The notes beneath the pieces are model-generated. The model had not been told where the DNA came from, did not search any database, and was given only the letters and a program-made list of their open reading frames with translations. Positions 26,876 to 34,883 of a stretch of 64,000 nt of DNA are shown here, in pieces. How positions within the stretch are numbered: the stretch's first letter is position 1; each line of letters begins with the position of its first letter. The stretch comes from Sphingobacteriales bacterium TSM_CSM (GTDB lineage Bacteria; Bacteroidota; Bacteroidia; Chitinophagales; UBA2359), in contig MTCR01000143.1 of the NCBI GenBank assembly GCA_002212725.1, forward strand, positions 81,518 to 145,517. Direction: 5' to 3'. The translations under genes and the position numbers were made by a program.

Positions 26876-27604
26876 TTAGCCGCTTACAATGCGGCCTTTT
26901 CTTACCTCAATTGCAGAGCCTTGTGCCAACAATACCGATGCCGGCGTGGTTTGCAAATACGGCTCAAACTGTTTGCCATACAGTTGTGCAACATTGCAAT
27001 GCACCTCATGCGCATGTACCCCAAAAATTTGCCATTGGGGGTGTGCCACGCGGTAAGCCATGGTGTTGCCGTTTTTTTGGCGGTTAAAACCCCAGTAATG
27101 TTCGGTAATAAACTCCTCTAACGTGCCCGCTTGCAGGGGGTGGGGGGCTGCTTCGGCCCTAACTTTTATAAAGTTCCATTCCTTGTTAAATTTCCAGCGG
27201 TATTCTACCAGCAGGTTGCTGTCCTTTAACAAAATACTGTGTTGCATTGGCAGGCTTATATAGGGTTCGTTATACACCCACCGGGCTGTAAGCGCAATAG
27301 CCATTCGGGGTACAATTTCTTTTACAAATACCACACCGCGCTGCCACTGTCCGTCTGCATCCTGCCGGCGCACATACAGGCGCAGATTCACCTCTTCAAA
27401 ATTGCGGTGAAACGGTATAGAAAAACCCATTACCCGCGTATGGGCAAACCAAAACCCCACCAGACTTGCATAAGTTTTGCCGTTGTAAAAATCGGGTTCA
27501 GTACCTTTGGGCACATACGGCAACACAATTTCGGGCGGCACTTCGTAATTGGACATGGCCAAATACTGCCATTGGGCGCTTAAAAACAGCGGTTCCTCCT
27601 GCAT
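26876..27604 (-). CDS. DUF2071 (YqjF-like) protein
   Basis: A 242-residue protein of the DUF2071 family. It starts with the characteristic WQYLAMSNYEVPPEIVLPYVP. It continues with TYASLVGFWFAHTRVMGFSIP and FEEVNLRLYVRRQ, then a central beta-rich region, and WGFNRQKNGNTMAYRVAHPQW, all in the order expected. It has no signal peptide. The biochemical role of the family is not established; an acetoacetate decarboxylase-like fold has been proposed. It is alone on the minus strand between two plus-strand genes. Confidence 0.8.
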   Translation of the reverse strand: MQEEPLFLSAQWQYLAMSNYEVPPEIVLPYVPKGTEPDFYNGKTYASLVGFWFAHTRVMGFSIPFHRNFEEVNLRLYVRRQDADGQWQRGVVFVKEIVPRMAIALTARWVYNEPYISLPMQHSILLKDSNLLVEYRWKFNKEWNFIKVRAEAAPHPLQAGTLEEFITEHYWGFNRQKNGNTMAYRVAHPQWQIFGVHAHEVHCNVAQLYGKQFEPYLQTTPASVLLAQGSAIEVRKGRIVSG

Positions 27605-27821
27605 AACAACAATTTAGGTATGGCAAAACACCCATGTAAAGGGTAAAACAAGTTGCCGTTTAAAAGTGGTAAAATTAAGTTGTTTGCGTAAATTTATTGC
27701 CGCAATGTAAAAAGTAAGGCCGAAAAAAAACTTTTTATGCAAAAGGCATACTCGCTTATTATAAAGTTGCTATCTTTAACTTTCCCTTTCTGAATGCCTG
27801 ATACACAAAAAAAGCAACCAC

Positions 27822-30479
27822 ATGAGCAACGAAACCCCACAAAAATCGTTCTTTTTTATAATTATTGAGTTTCTGAGAAACCTGTTTTCGGGAATTTTTT
27901 CGCCCGGCGACCGCGGGGGCAACAATAACCCGCCTACGCCTTTGCCGCCCGATGATACAGATAATCAAAACAAGAACAACACAAACAATACCACCAACAA
28001 CGGCAATACAGATACGGGCGGCAATAATGGTTCAAACGGCACGGCGGGTAACGAAGAAAACTGGCCGCAGGCCACCCTCGATACCGAAATGGGCGAAGCC
28101 ACTTTCAGGTATGGCAATACCCTTATTACCATTACCAAAAGCAAAAAATATGTAGCCGTACAAACCAGCGAAGACCGCAGTTTGTTGCCCTCTATGCCTC
28201 TGGCAAGGCGCATTTCAAAACGCACTTTTAAAGATGAAACCATTACCTTGGGCAACTTTGAAATTGTACAGGCGCAAGACCAAAACCCCACCACTGTTGA
28301 CGAGGCTTTAGACGAACTCAGAAGCCTGCCCACCGTAACCATGGGAACCCATGTTTACCACACTACCCAAACACGCAATATAATGCCGTTGGTGCCAACC
28401 GGCGAACTGTATGTAGTGTTTAAACCCGATGCCGACACCGCCAAATGCCAGGAACTCTTAGACAGCCTTTACTTGGAAATAACCCAAGTGCGCAGCGTGG
28501 GTGAAATGCTGGTGCAGGTAACCCAAAAATCGCCCAACCCCGTAAAAGTTACCATTGCCCTCCAAAATTCGGAATTGGTAAGCATTGCAGAACCCGAAAT
28601 GCAGGCACCCATCAATTTTGAGGCCTTTGCCCTGCCTACCGACTCGCTGCTGAAAGACCAATGGCACCTGCAAAATAAGGGGCAGCATGGCAGTTGGACC
28701 AGCAGCGCCTTTAAAGCCGGCGCCGATGCCAAAGTAGTGGAGGCATGGAATTGGATGCAAAGCATGGGAACCGATAGCATTACCGTGGCTGTTATTGACA
28801 GTGGTTTTGACCTTGGACATCCCGATTTAAAGGGCAACGGCTCTAAAATTGTTGCACCCTGGGATTTTGATACCGATACCCCCGATGTGTCGCCCCGTGT
28901 GGGCGACTGGCACGGAACGCCCTGTGCCGGCGTGGCCATAGGCGCCGCCAATGGTATTGGTATTTTGGGCGCTGCTCCTAATGCCAAATTTATTCCAATT
29001 CGCTCGGCCGGCATTTCCGATACACTGGTGGAACGCATGTTTATTCATGCCATGAACAACGGCGCCGATGTAATAAGCAACAGCTGGGGTGCCAGTTCGC
29101 CCGATTTTGTACTTTCTACCCGAATGATTAACGCCCTGCGCAAAGCAGCAACAGAAGGACGGGGAGGTAAAGGCTGCATTATTGTATTTGCCGCCGGAAA
29201 CAGCAACCGAAGCATTAGCAATGCCGTCAACCCCGATACCATTATGGGCTTTGCCACTCACCCCAACGTAATTGCCGTGGCCGCCTCCAACAGCCGCGAT
29301 GAACGTTCTTCTTACTCCAACTATGGCAAACAAATATCGGTTTGCGCACCCTCCAACGGTTCGGGCGGAGCCGGCGTACTTACTGCCGATGTGGGCGGAA
29401 CCATACCCCTGCCCAGTGGCGGCTTTGGCGAAAAAGGGTACGACCCGGGCGAATACACATCGGGGTTTGGCGGCACTTCCAGCGCCTGCCCGCTGGTGGC
29501 CGGCGTTTGTGCCTTAATTCTGTCGGTTAAACCTTCGCTTACCGCAGCACAGGTAAAATCAATACTGGAAAAAACAGCCGATAAAATTGGTGCTTCGGGC
29601 GATTATAACAGCAGCGGCCATTCCGACTATTTGGGCTTCGGGCGTATTAATGCGCTTAAAGCCGTTCAAATGGCGCGCGACGGGCAGGTTTCCAATGTAC
29701 AGCCCACGCCAATACCCAACCCTGTGCCGCCGCCTGTTACACCACCCGTTACACCACCGGTTACACCGCCTGTTACGCCACCCGTAACGCCGCCCGTACC
29801 AACCCCGGAGCCAACGCCGCAAAAACCGGTGGAAGTGCTGGATTTACCCTTTGAAACGCTTGTGGGCGGAAACCTGAACGCCGCCAACGATGAGCATGTT
29901 TACAAACTGATGATTTCTGATGACCTGACTTTTAAAATGGACTCTCCTATTGGAGATGCCAACAGCGATTTTGACCTGTATGTGCGCAAAAATGCACTGC
30001 CCGAACCCAAAAACCGCCTCTATGATGGCAGCAGCGTAAACGATGGCTGCAATGAATTGGTACAACTTACCAATGTTGCAGGAACTTATTATGCACTGTT
30101 AAGAGCCTATCAGGGCAGCGGCGCCTATAACCTTTCGGTAAGTTTTAGCAGTCCGCTGCCCGAAACCGGCGCCCGCCTCATTACCCTTGAAGCGCTTACC
30201 GGCGGCATTTTGCGCAAAGAGGCAATGCCCGATATTGGTTTTAAGATTAACACCAATAAAAAATTGAGTATTACGCTGAAGGGCGATGCCGGAAACAACT
30301 TTGACCTGTATATTAAACGCGGGGCACGCCCCAAATGGAACGACTACGACGGCCGGGGCATAAAAGATGGCGCCGATGAAATGGTGGAAATAACTAACCC
30401 GCAACCGGGTACCTACTATATTTTGGTGCGGCTGGCACAAGGCAGCGGTTATTACAACTTATGGGTTAATTTGAGCTGA
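27822..30479 (+). CDS. Subtilisin-like serine protease with two PPC domains, no classical signal peptide
   Basis: An 885-residue S8 family peptidase. The catalytic triad is Asp326 (VAVIDSGFDLGHPDL), His364 (WHGTPCAGVAIG) and Ser553 (GGTSSACPLVAG). An N-terminal prodomain of the fervidolysin type is suggested at about 160-260 (GELYVVFKPDADTAKCQELL). After the protease comes a Pro-Val-Thr linker of tandem PPVT units, then two PPC domains (about 672-770 and 780-885) with paired DFDLYVRK/FDLYIKRG motifs. The N-terminus is odd: the short aromatic-rich segment KSFFFIIIEFLRNLF is followed by about 60 residues very rich in Asn, Thr, Asp and Gly, without a normal Sec signal. There is no T9SS sorting domain. 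The next gene begins 17 bp downstream. Confidence 0.85.
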   Translation: MSNETPQKSFFFIIIEFLRNLFSGIFSPGDRGGNNNPPTPLPPDDTDNQNKNNTNNTTNNGNTDTGGNNGSNGTAGNEENWPQATLDTEMGEATFRYGNTLITITKSKKYVAVQTSEDRSLLPSMPLARRISKRTFKDETITLGNFEIVQAQDQNPTTVDEALDELRSLPTVTMGTHVYHTTQTRNIMPLVPTGELYVVFKPDADTAKCQELLDSLYLEITQVRSVGEMLVQVTQKSPNPVKVTIALQNSELVSIAEPEMQAPINFEAFALPTDSLLKDQWHLQNKGQHGSWTSSAFKAGADAKVVEAWNWMQSMGTDSITVAVIDSGFDLGHPDLKGNGSKIVAPWDFDTDTPDVSPRVGDWHGTPCAGVAIGAANGIGILGAAPNAKFIPIRSAGISDTLVERMFIHAMNNGADVISNSWGASSPDFVLSTRMINALRKAATEGRGGKGCIIVFAAGNSNRSISNAVNPDTIMGFATHPNVIAVAASNSRDERSSYSNYGKQISVCAPSNGSGGAGVLTADVGGTIPLPSGGFGEKGYDPGEYTSGFGGTSSACPLVAGVCALILSVKPSLTAAQVKSILEKTADKIGASGDYNSSGHSDYLGFGRINALKAVQMARDGQVSNVQPTPIPNPVPPPVTPPVTPPVTPPVTPPVTPPVPTPEPTPQKPVEVLDLPFETLVGGNLNAANDEHVYKLMISDDLTFKMDSPIGDANSDFDLYVRKNALPEPKNRLYDGSSVNDGCNELVQLTNVAGTYYALLRAYQGSGAYNLSVSFSSPLPETGARLITLEALTGGILRKEAMPDIGFKINTNKKLSITLKGDAGNNFDLYIKRGARPKWNDYDGRGIKDGADEMVEITNPQPGTYYILVRLAQGSGYYNLWVNLS
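29730..29801 (+). repeat. In-frame 12-bp tandem repeat (PPVT)n
   Basis: Five 12-bp units encode Pro-Pro-Val-Thr at 29730-29789, with a sixth partial unit ending at PVP. Synonymous third-position changes distinguish the units. The stretch is the flexible linker between the subtilase domain and the PPC domains, and could vary in copy number between strains. Confidence 0.85.
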
Positions 30480-30496
30480 TAAACCAACCGGAAACA

Positions 30497-31306
30497 GTGA
30501 AACTGCCCAACCTTGAACTGATAAGTTATGCTCATGGCAGTGGCAGCGGCGCCTCAACCCCATTGTTGTTTGTGCATGGTGCGTGGCATGGCGCATGGTG
30601 CTGGGATGTGCATTTTTTACCGTGGTTTTATGAGCAAGGTTATAATGTATATGCCCTTAGTTTACGCAAACACGGCAACAGCAACGGCAATAAACCCCTT
30701 TGGCGCACCGGCATAGCCGATTATGTAAACGATGTGGAAACAGTAATGGCACAACTTTCGGCGCCGCCGGTGGTGATAGGGCATTCTATGGGCGGTTTTG
30801 TTGTGCAAAAACTGCTCGAAAAAAACAAAACTCCGCTTGCGGGAGCCGTATTATTGGCACCAATGCCAAATTTTGGCGCCTGGAAAATAGTGCTGCAATT
30901 GGCAAGGCTGTACCCGCTTCGGTTTATTATGGCTAACCTTAACCTAAGTTTTTATGCTTTTGTAAACACCCCCGAATTGGTGAAACAACTCTTTTTTTCG
31001 GATAACATGCCTTTAAACGAAGTAACTGTTTTTGCAAAACAAATGCAGGATGAATCTTACCGGGTAATGTGGGAGTGGTTGCTGCAACTGCCCAAACCCC
31101 ATCACATACAAAAATTGCCTCCGGTATTGGTTGCGGGCGCCGGAAACGATTTTCTCATTCCGCCAAAGGAAACACAAAGAACCGCCCGTATTTACCATAC
31201 CCAAGCTGTTATTTTACCCCATTTGGCACATGACATTATGCTTGACAGCAACTGGCAGGCAGCCGCATCTTTGCTTAAAGAATGGCTTGCCGCCCATATT
31301 GCCTGA
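30497..31306 (+). CDS. Alpha/beta hydrolase
   Basis: A 269-residue cytosolic alpha/beta-hydrolase fold enzyme. The oxyanion region is LLFVHGAWHGAWCW, the nucleophile elbow is GHSMGG (Ser97), the acid is in AGNDFLIPP, and the His in LPHLAHDIMLD. These are all the elements of an active esterase/lipase-type enzyme; the substrate is unknown. I chose the GTG at 30497, because it lies 17 bp after the subtilase stop and the LISYAHGSG strand needs to be included. It is probably co-transcribed with the protease. Confidence 0.85.
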   Translation: MKLPNLELISYAHGSGSGASTPLLFVHGAWHGAWCWDVHFLPWFYEQGYNVYALSLRKHGNSNGNKPLWRTGIADYVNDVETVMAQLSAPPVVIGHSMGGFVVQKLLEKNKTPLAGAVLLAPMPNFGAWKIVLQLARLYPLRFIMANLNLSFYAFVNTPELVKQLFFSDNMPLNEVTVFAKQMQDESYRVMWEWLLQLPKPHHIQKLPPVLVAGAGNDFLIPPKETQRTARIYHTQAVILPHLAHDIMLDSNWQAAASLLKEWLAAHIA

Positions 31307-31471
31307 CCCAATTTAAGTGTTTATTCCCATGAAATTACAGCCTTTTACAACCTTAAAAGGTGCAAAGTATAAAAATACGGTAAAAAAATGCCTTAAATTA
31401 TATTAATTGAAGGTTCGGGGTTAATTTTACCACCGCCATAACAGCACCTTAAATTTTCCACCCCTTTGCAC

Positions 31472-32446
31472 ATGAGTACCACCGCCGACAATATGGCTTG
31501 TAGCTGCATTTATTGCAATGCCCGGCAAAACCGGCTGCTTTACCCCACCCGCGATATGTATGGCAATAATTTTACCGTAAGACAGTGCAGGCAATGCGAA
31601 GCCGTATTTTTGTGGCCACCGCCAACCACAAAACAACTTGAACAAGCCTACTCCGAAACCTACTACGGCGAGCAGGAACATAAGTTTAACTCGCTGGTAG
31701 AACGGGTAGTAGATTATTTCAGAAGCCGGCGGGCCAAAATAATCAGCAGGTGGGTTCCGCCACCCGGCAGGGTGTTGGATATTGGCTGCGGAAACGGACG
31801 TTTTCTGCATTATATGCAGGGGTTGGGTAATTATGAAACCTATGGCATAGAGTTGCCCGGCAAAGCAGCCGAACGGGCAGCCCAAATAAACGGCTTAATT
31901 CTGAAACAGGGAAAACTGGAACCCAACGATTTTTCTGAAGGTTTTTTTGATGCCATAACCCTTTTTCATGTATTTGAACACCTTGACCAACCCCGGCAAA
32001 CACTTCAAATTATAAACAAAATTGTAAAACCCGGTGGCATTGCCTATATTTCGCTGCCCAATATTGACAGTTTGCAAAGCAAGTGGTTTAAGGGTAAATG
32101 GCTGCACTTAGACCCGCCAAGGCATTTGTTTTTCTTAAGTCCCAAAAACCTGCAACATCAAATGAACCAACTGGGTTTTGAACTGGCCGCAGAACGCTAT
32201 TTTAACCCCGAATACAACCCTTTTGGTATGCAACAAAGCCTGCTAAACCTGCTCTTAAATAAGCGCGATGTGTTGTTTGAATACCTTAAAGGACATGATA
32301 ACTACACAAAAGAGTACTCGCCGCTTAACCTGTTTTTGCAAAACCTGTTTTTTAAAACCACTTTCCCCCTGTTTGTATTGACCGATGCCCTTGAATCGCT
32401 GCTTAAAAAAGGAGCCACCGTAGAAATGGTGTTCCGGAAAAAATAG
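31472..32446 (+). CDS. Class I SAM-dependent methyltransferase with N-terminal zinc-ribbon-like motif
   Basis: A 324-residue protein from the ATG at 31472; an in-frame TTG two codons earlier is less likely. The N-terminus has two CxxC knuckles (CIYCNA and CRQCEAV), the arrangement seen in methyltransferase-23-type proteins that act on sugars or cell-surface polysaccharide precursors. The SAM-binding motif I is VLDIGCGNGRFLHYM (about residues 104-118). Post-motif elements are LFHVFEHLDQP and KPGGIAYISLPN. The C-terminal 90 residues are helical, with a hydrophobic segment (LFFKTTFPLFVLTDAL) that may contact the membrane. The precise substrate is unknown. Confidence 0.85.
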   Translation: MSTTADNMACSCIYCNARQNRLLYPTRDMYGNNFTVRQCRQCEAVFLWPPPTTKQLEQAYSETYYGEQEHKFNSLVERVVDYFRSRRAKIISRWVPPPGRVLDIGCGNGRFLHYMQGLGNYETYGIELPGKAAERAAQINGLILKQGKLEPNDFSEGFFDAITLFHVFEHLDQPRQTLQIINKIVKPGGIAYISLPNIDSLQSKWFKGKWLHLDPPRHLFFLSPKNLQHQMNQLGFELAAERYFNPEYNPFGMQQSLLNLLLNKRDVLFEYLKGHDNYTKEYSPLNLFLQNLFFKTTFPLFVLTDALESLLKKGATVEMVFRKK

Positions 32447-32563
32447 TTCGCTGTTCAACGGTAAAAATCCGGAAAAATAAAAATTGGCACCAAATTTGGT
32501 CATTTTTTTGTAAATTATTACAATTTACAAACACCAACACAAAACTTGCACAAAAAAAAGTCT

Positions 32564-32571
32564 TATTTTTG
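32564..32571 (+). promoter_or_regulatory. Promoter -7 element for the candidate RNA
   Basis: TATTTTTG matches the Bacteroidota -7 consensus TAnnTTTG. A weak TTG lies at 32546-32548, closer than the usual spacing, so a -33 box is not firmly identified. The start of the structured region lies about 30 bases downstream. Confidence 0.5.
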
Positions 32572-32577
32572 AGCACC

Positions 32578-32797
32578 GCAAATATATAGAGCTTTTTTTT
32601 GTAGCCAAAGCGCATAATAATAAAGGAACTAAACGAAAATAAGTTTTTCTTATTTTTTGTAAAAATATTTCTTTTGAAGTGTAACCTTTACCATGCTTTA
32701 CTCGTAATAGTAAGTGAGTTTATACTCAAAAGAATTTAGTTGTTTGGGTTTAATAAGGGTTTAGCCTTCTTACAGCAATGTAAGAAGGTTTTTTTTA
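32578..32797 (+). ncRNA. Candidate structured RNA, possibly 6S-like
   Basis: This roughly 220-base segment begins after a -7 box (32564-32571) and ends in a strong terminator. It contains nested complementary segments: CCAAA 32605-32609 with TTTGG 32743-32747; AACTAAA 32627-32633 with TTTAGTT 32735-32741; CTTTTGAAGTGTAA 32671-32684 with TTATACTCAAAAG 32720-32732 (one bulge, one G-U); and CTTTACT 32696-32702 with AGTAAGT 32709-32715 (one wobble, terminal mismatch). An AATAAG-TTTTT-CTTATT hairpin sits in the large left internal loop. The result is a long rod with a central bubble, reminiscent of 6S RNA. No protein frame fits. The 6S identity is a hypothesis; a structured transcript is better supported. 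Confidence 0.5.
32765..32797 (+). terminator. Strong factor-independent terminator
   Basis: CCTTCTTACA (32765-32774) and TGTAAGAAGG (32779-32788) make a perfect 10-bp stem closed by a GCAA tetraloop and followed by eight Ts. It lies 320 bp after the methyltransferase gene and 400 bp before the next gene, so it most likely ends a separate transcript. I see no gene in 32798-33199, which is AT-rich and contains short A/T runs. Confidence 0.9.
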
Positions 32798-33199
32798 TGC
32801 CTCTCCAGCATCCCAATTTGGTTACAACTTTGCCCCGCCCTTGCCGGCAAACAATACCCCAAACCTGCTCCCAACACAGCATAACTTAACCTGCCTTTGT
32901 TCTGTTGTGCATTTATTACCCGTTTAAAAACCATAAAAAACCCTTGCAAAAAACAGACGTACTGTAAATTGCCTTATGTGTGTATTTTATAAAACAAAAC
33001 TTATTGAATTTTTTTCAAAAAATCTGATAAATATGCATAAACATAGGCAAGCAAGAGGTTAAAACAACAGTTTTAAGAAAACAGTAGCAGCTTTTCTCCT
33101 TAATATTATGGTCTGAAAACAAAACTCAACTACCGCAAACACAGAAAATTGTGGGCGCGGCAGGTTTTTTTGATTGCGGACTTATAACCTAAACAAACT

Positions 33200-34657
33200 A
33201 TGCATAAAAAACTATTACTTTTTATCAGCATTTTCCTGCTGCTTTCCGGCGGTTTACAGGCACAAAAAATTAACGAAACCGACCGGCTTATAAAAATTCA
33301 GCGGTTATTGCGCATTTATGATGTACTGAAACAGTTTTCGGGAGTGGCCATAGTAGCCAAAGACGGGGTGCCTTTGTACAAATACACGGCAGGCATTACC
33401 AATTTCGACTACCGGGTGCCCAACTCCTTGTCGGGGCAGTTTAACATGTTTGGCATTACCGAATCTTTTACGGCTTTAGGCATTATGCAATTAGTGCAGC
33501 AAGGTAAAATTAATTTAGATGCAACGGTGGGCACCTATCTGCCCCAGTTTACCAACCAGCAAATAAAAAAACTAACCCTTGAACAACTGCTTTCGCACAG
33601 TTCGGGCATAACAGACTATTACAAGTTGCCCGATTATGTGGGTAATTTTTTAACCGTAACCAGCATTTCAGACCTTACCAAAATTATAGATAAAGAGCCT
33701 TTGCAGTTTGAACCCGGCAGCATGGTGCAACGCTCGCCTTCCAATTACGTAATACTGGCTGCTGTTATTGAAAAAGTATCGGGGCAGGCATACAGCAATT
33801 ACCTCAGACAATACATTTTTACCCCCGGCGGTTTAAACAACGCCGCTTTGTATTACTGGTATGAAAGCGTAAGCAACAAAGCCGTAGGTTATACTTTTGA
33901 CGAAAACAACAAACCCATTACCAATGCTGCCTTTTGGGGCGCTTATCCGTTTGGCGCAGATGGCGTGTACTGCAATGCCGAGGAACTGATTGCTTTTATT
34001 AAAAACCTTTCTGATGGTAAATTGCTCTCTAATACCTACCTCGATAAAATGTTTACCGCTTATACCGACCCCGATGTGGGCGGCTATGGACTGGGCTGGA
34101 AAATTAAACAATACGGCGACAACAGCAAGGTTATTTACCAAAGTGGCGGCGTACAGGGCTTAAGCACGTTCATCAGCTACTCGCCGGCGCAAAAATATGC
34201 CGTGGTAGTACTCTCTAACCACAACCCCAATACTGCCCAGTTTTTGGGCGGTATGATAGACCAGGCACTTTATACCGATGATTTTCTGGTACCTGCCAAT
34301 GCCGTGGCGTTTCAGTTAAATAAACTGGCACAAGACAACGGCTTTGATTATTTAATTGCCAATTTTGACGAGTTAGCCCGTAAAAACAGTGTGAATATAG
34401 ACGGCGCCTGGCTATTGCATGGTTACGGCAGAGACCTTATGCAAAAAGGCGAATATACAAATGCACTTGAAATTTTTAAAATAAACCTGCGCAAGTTTCC
34501 TAACGAGCCGGTAGTGTATGACGGCATGGGCGATTGCTACTATAAAATGGCCAAACCCGAAATGGCGCAATACTATTTTGAAGAAAAGTTACGCAAAAAA
34601 CCCGATGACAACTACGCCCGAAGCATGTTAAAAATGATTAAGGAATACCGCAAATAA
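33200..34657 (+). CDS. Beta-lactamase/serine hydrolase-fold protein with lost catalytic motifs and TPR tail
   Basis: A 485-residue exported protein with a signal peptide ending GGLQAQ. The body is clearly of the class C beta-lactamase / DD-peptidase fold (GVAIVAKDGVPLYKYTAGI, FTALGIMQLVQQGKINLD, TLEQLLSHSSGITDY, YGLGWKI). However, the nucleophile motif SxxK reads GITE at 85-88, the YxN motif reads RSP at 178-180 (or PSN) with no Tyr, and the third motif H-x-G is Gln314-Ser-Gly. All three are replaced, so hydrolysis by the usual mechanism is unlikely. The C-terminus (about 400-485) holds two TPR-like units (LMQKGEYTNALEIFKINL, MAKPEMAQYYFEEKL). It may bind peptidoglycan or a protein partner. 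Confidence 0.8.
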   Translation: MHKKLLLFISIFLLLSGGLQAQKINETDRLIKIQRLLRIYDVLKQFSGVAIVAKDGVPLYKYTAGITNFDYRVPNSLSGQFNMFGITESFTALGIMQLVQQGKINLDATVGTYLPQFTNQQIKKLTLEQLLSHSSGITDYYKLPDYVGNFLTVTSISDLTKIIDKEPLQFEPGSMVQRSPSNYVILAAVIEKVSGQAYSNYLRQYIFTPGGLNNAALYYWYESVSNKAVGYTFDENNKPITNAAFWGAYPFGADGVYCNAEELIAFIKNLSDGKLLSNTYLDKMFTAYTDPDVGGYGLGWKIKQYGDNSKVIYQSGGVQGLSTFISYSPAQKYAVVVLSNHNPNTAQFLGGMIDQALYTDDFLVPANAVAFQLNKLAQDNGFDYLIANFDELARKNSVNIDGAWLLHGYGRDLMQKGEYTNALEIFKINLRKFPNEPVVYDGMGDCYYKMAKPEMAQYYFEEKLRKKPDDNYARSMLKMIKEYRK

Positions 34658-34671
34658 GTACACCCTGTACC

Positions 34672-34827
34672 TATTTCGGTTGTACCTTTGTTGGTGATGT
34701 TTTTAACTGAATTCCTTTCATTTTAGCGCAAAGAACGCAAAGTTTTTTTGCTCCTTGGTCAATGTTTCCAATCAGCAGGGAACAAAAGAAAATGCCGGCA
34801 TTTACAGATAGTAACTGAATAGTTACG
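34672..34827 (-). repeat. Dispersed repeat R1, third copy, inverted and diverged
   Basis: The reverse complement of this stretch aligns along its length with the full R1 copy at 11453-11617, with roughly four of five bases equal (shared blocks include TACTATCTGTAAAT, GGAATTCAGT and CATCACCAACAAAGGTACAA). It fills most of the 34658-34883 gap between the convergent hydrolase-fold and kynurenine monooxygenase genes. On the plus strand it contains TACCTTTG, a -7-like element, at 34683-34690. One end holds the small palindrome GTAACT-GAAT-AGTTAC. Confidence 0.8.
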
Positions 34828-34883
34828 TCACCCATGTTTTTTTCAAATTTGCAGGGCGCACGTTCTTGCTGTGTGTTGTCGTT

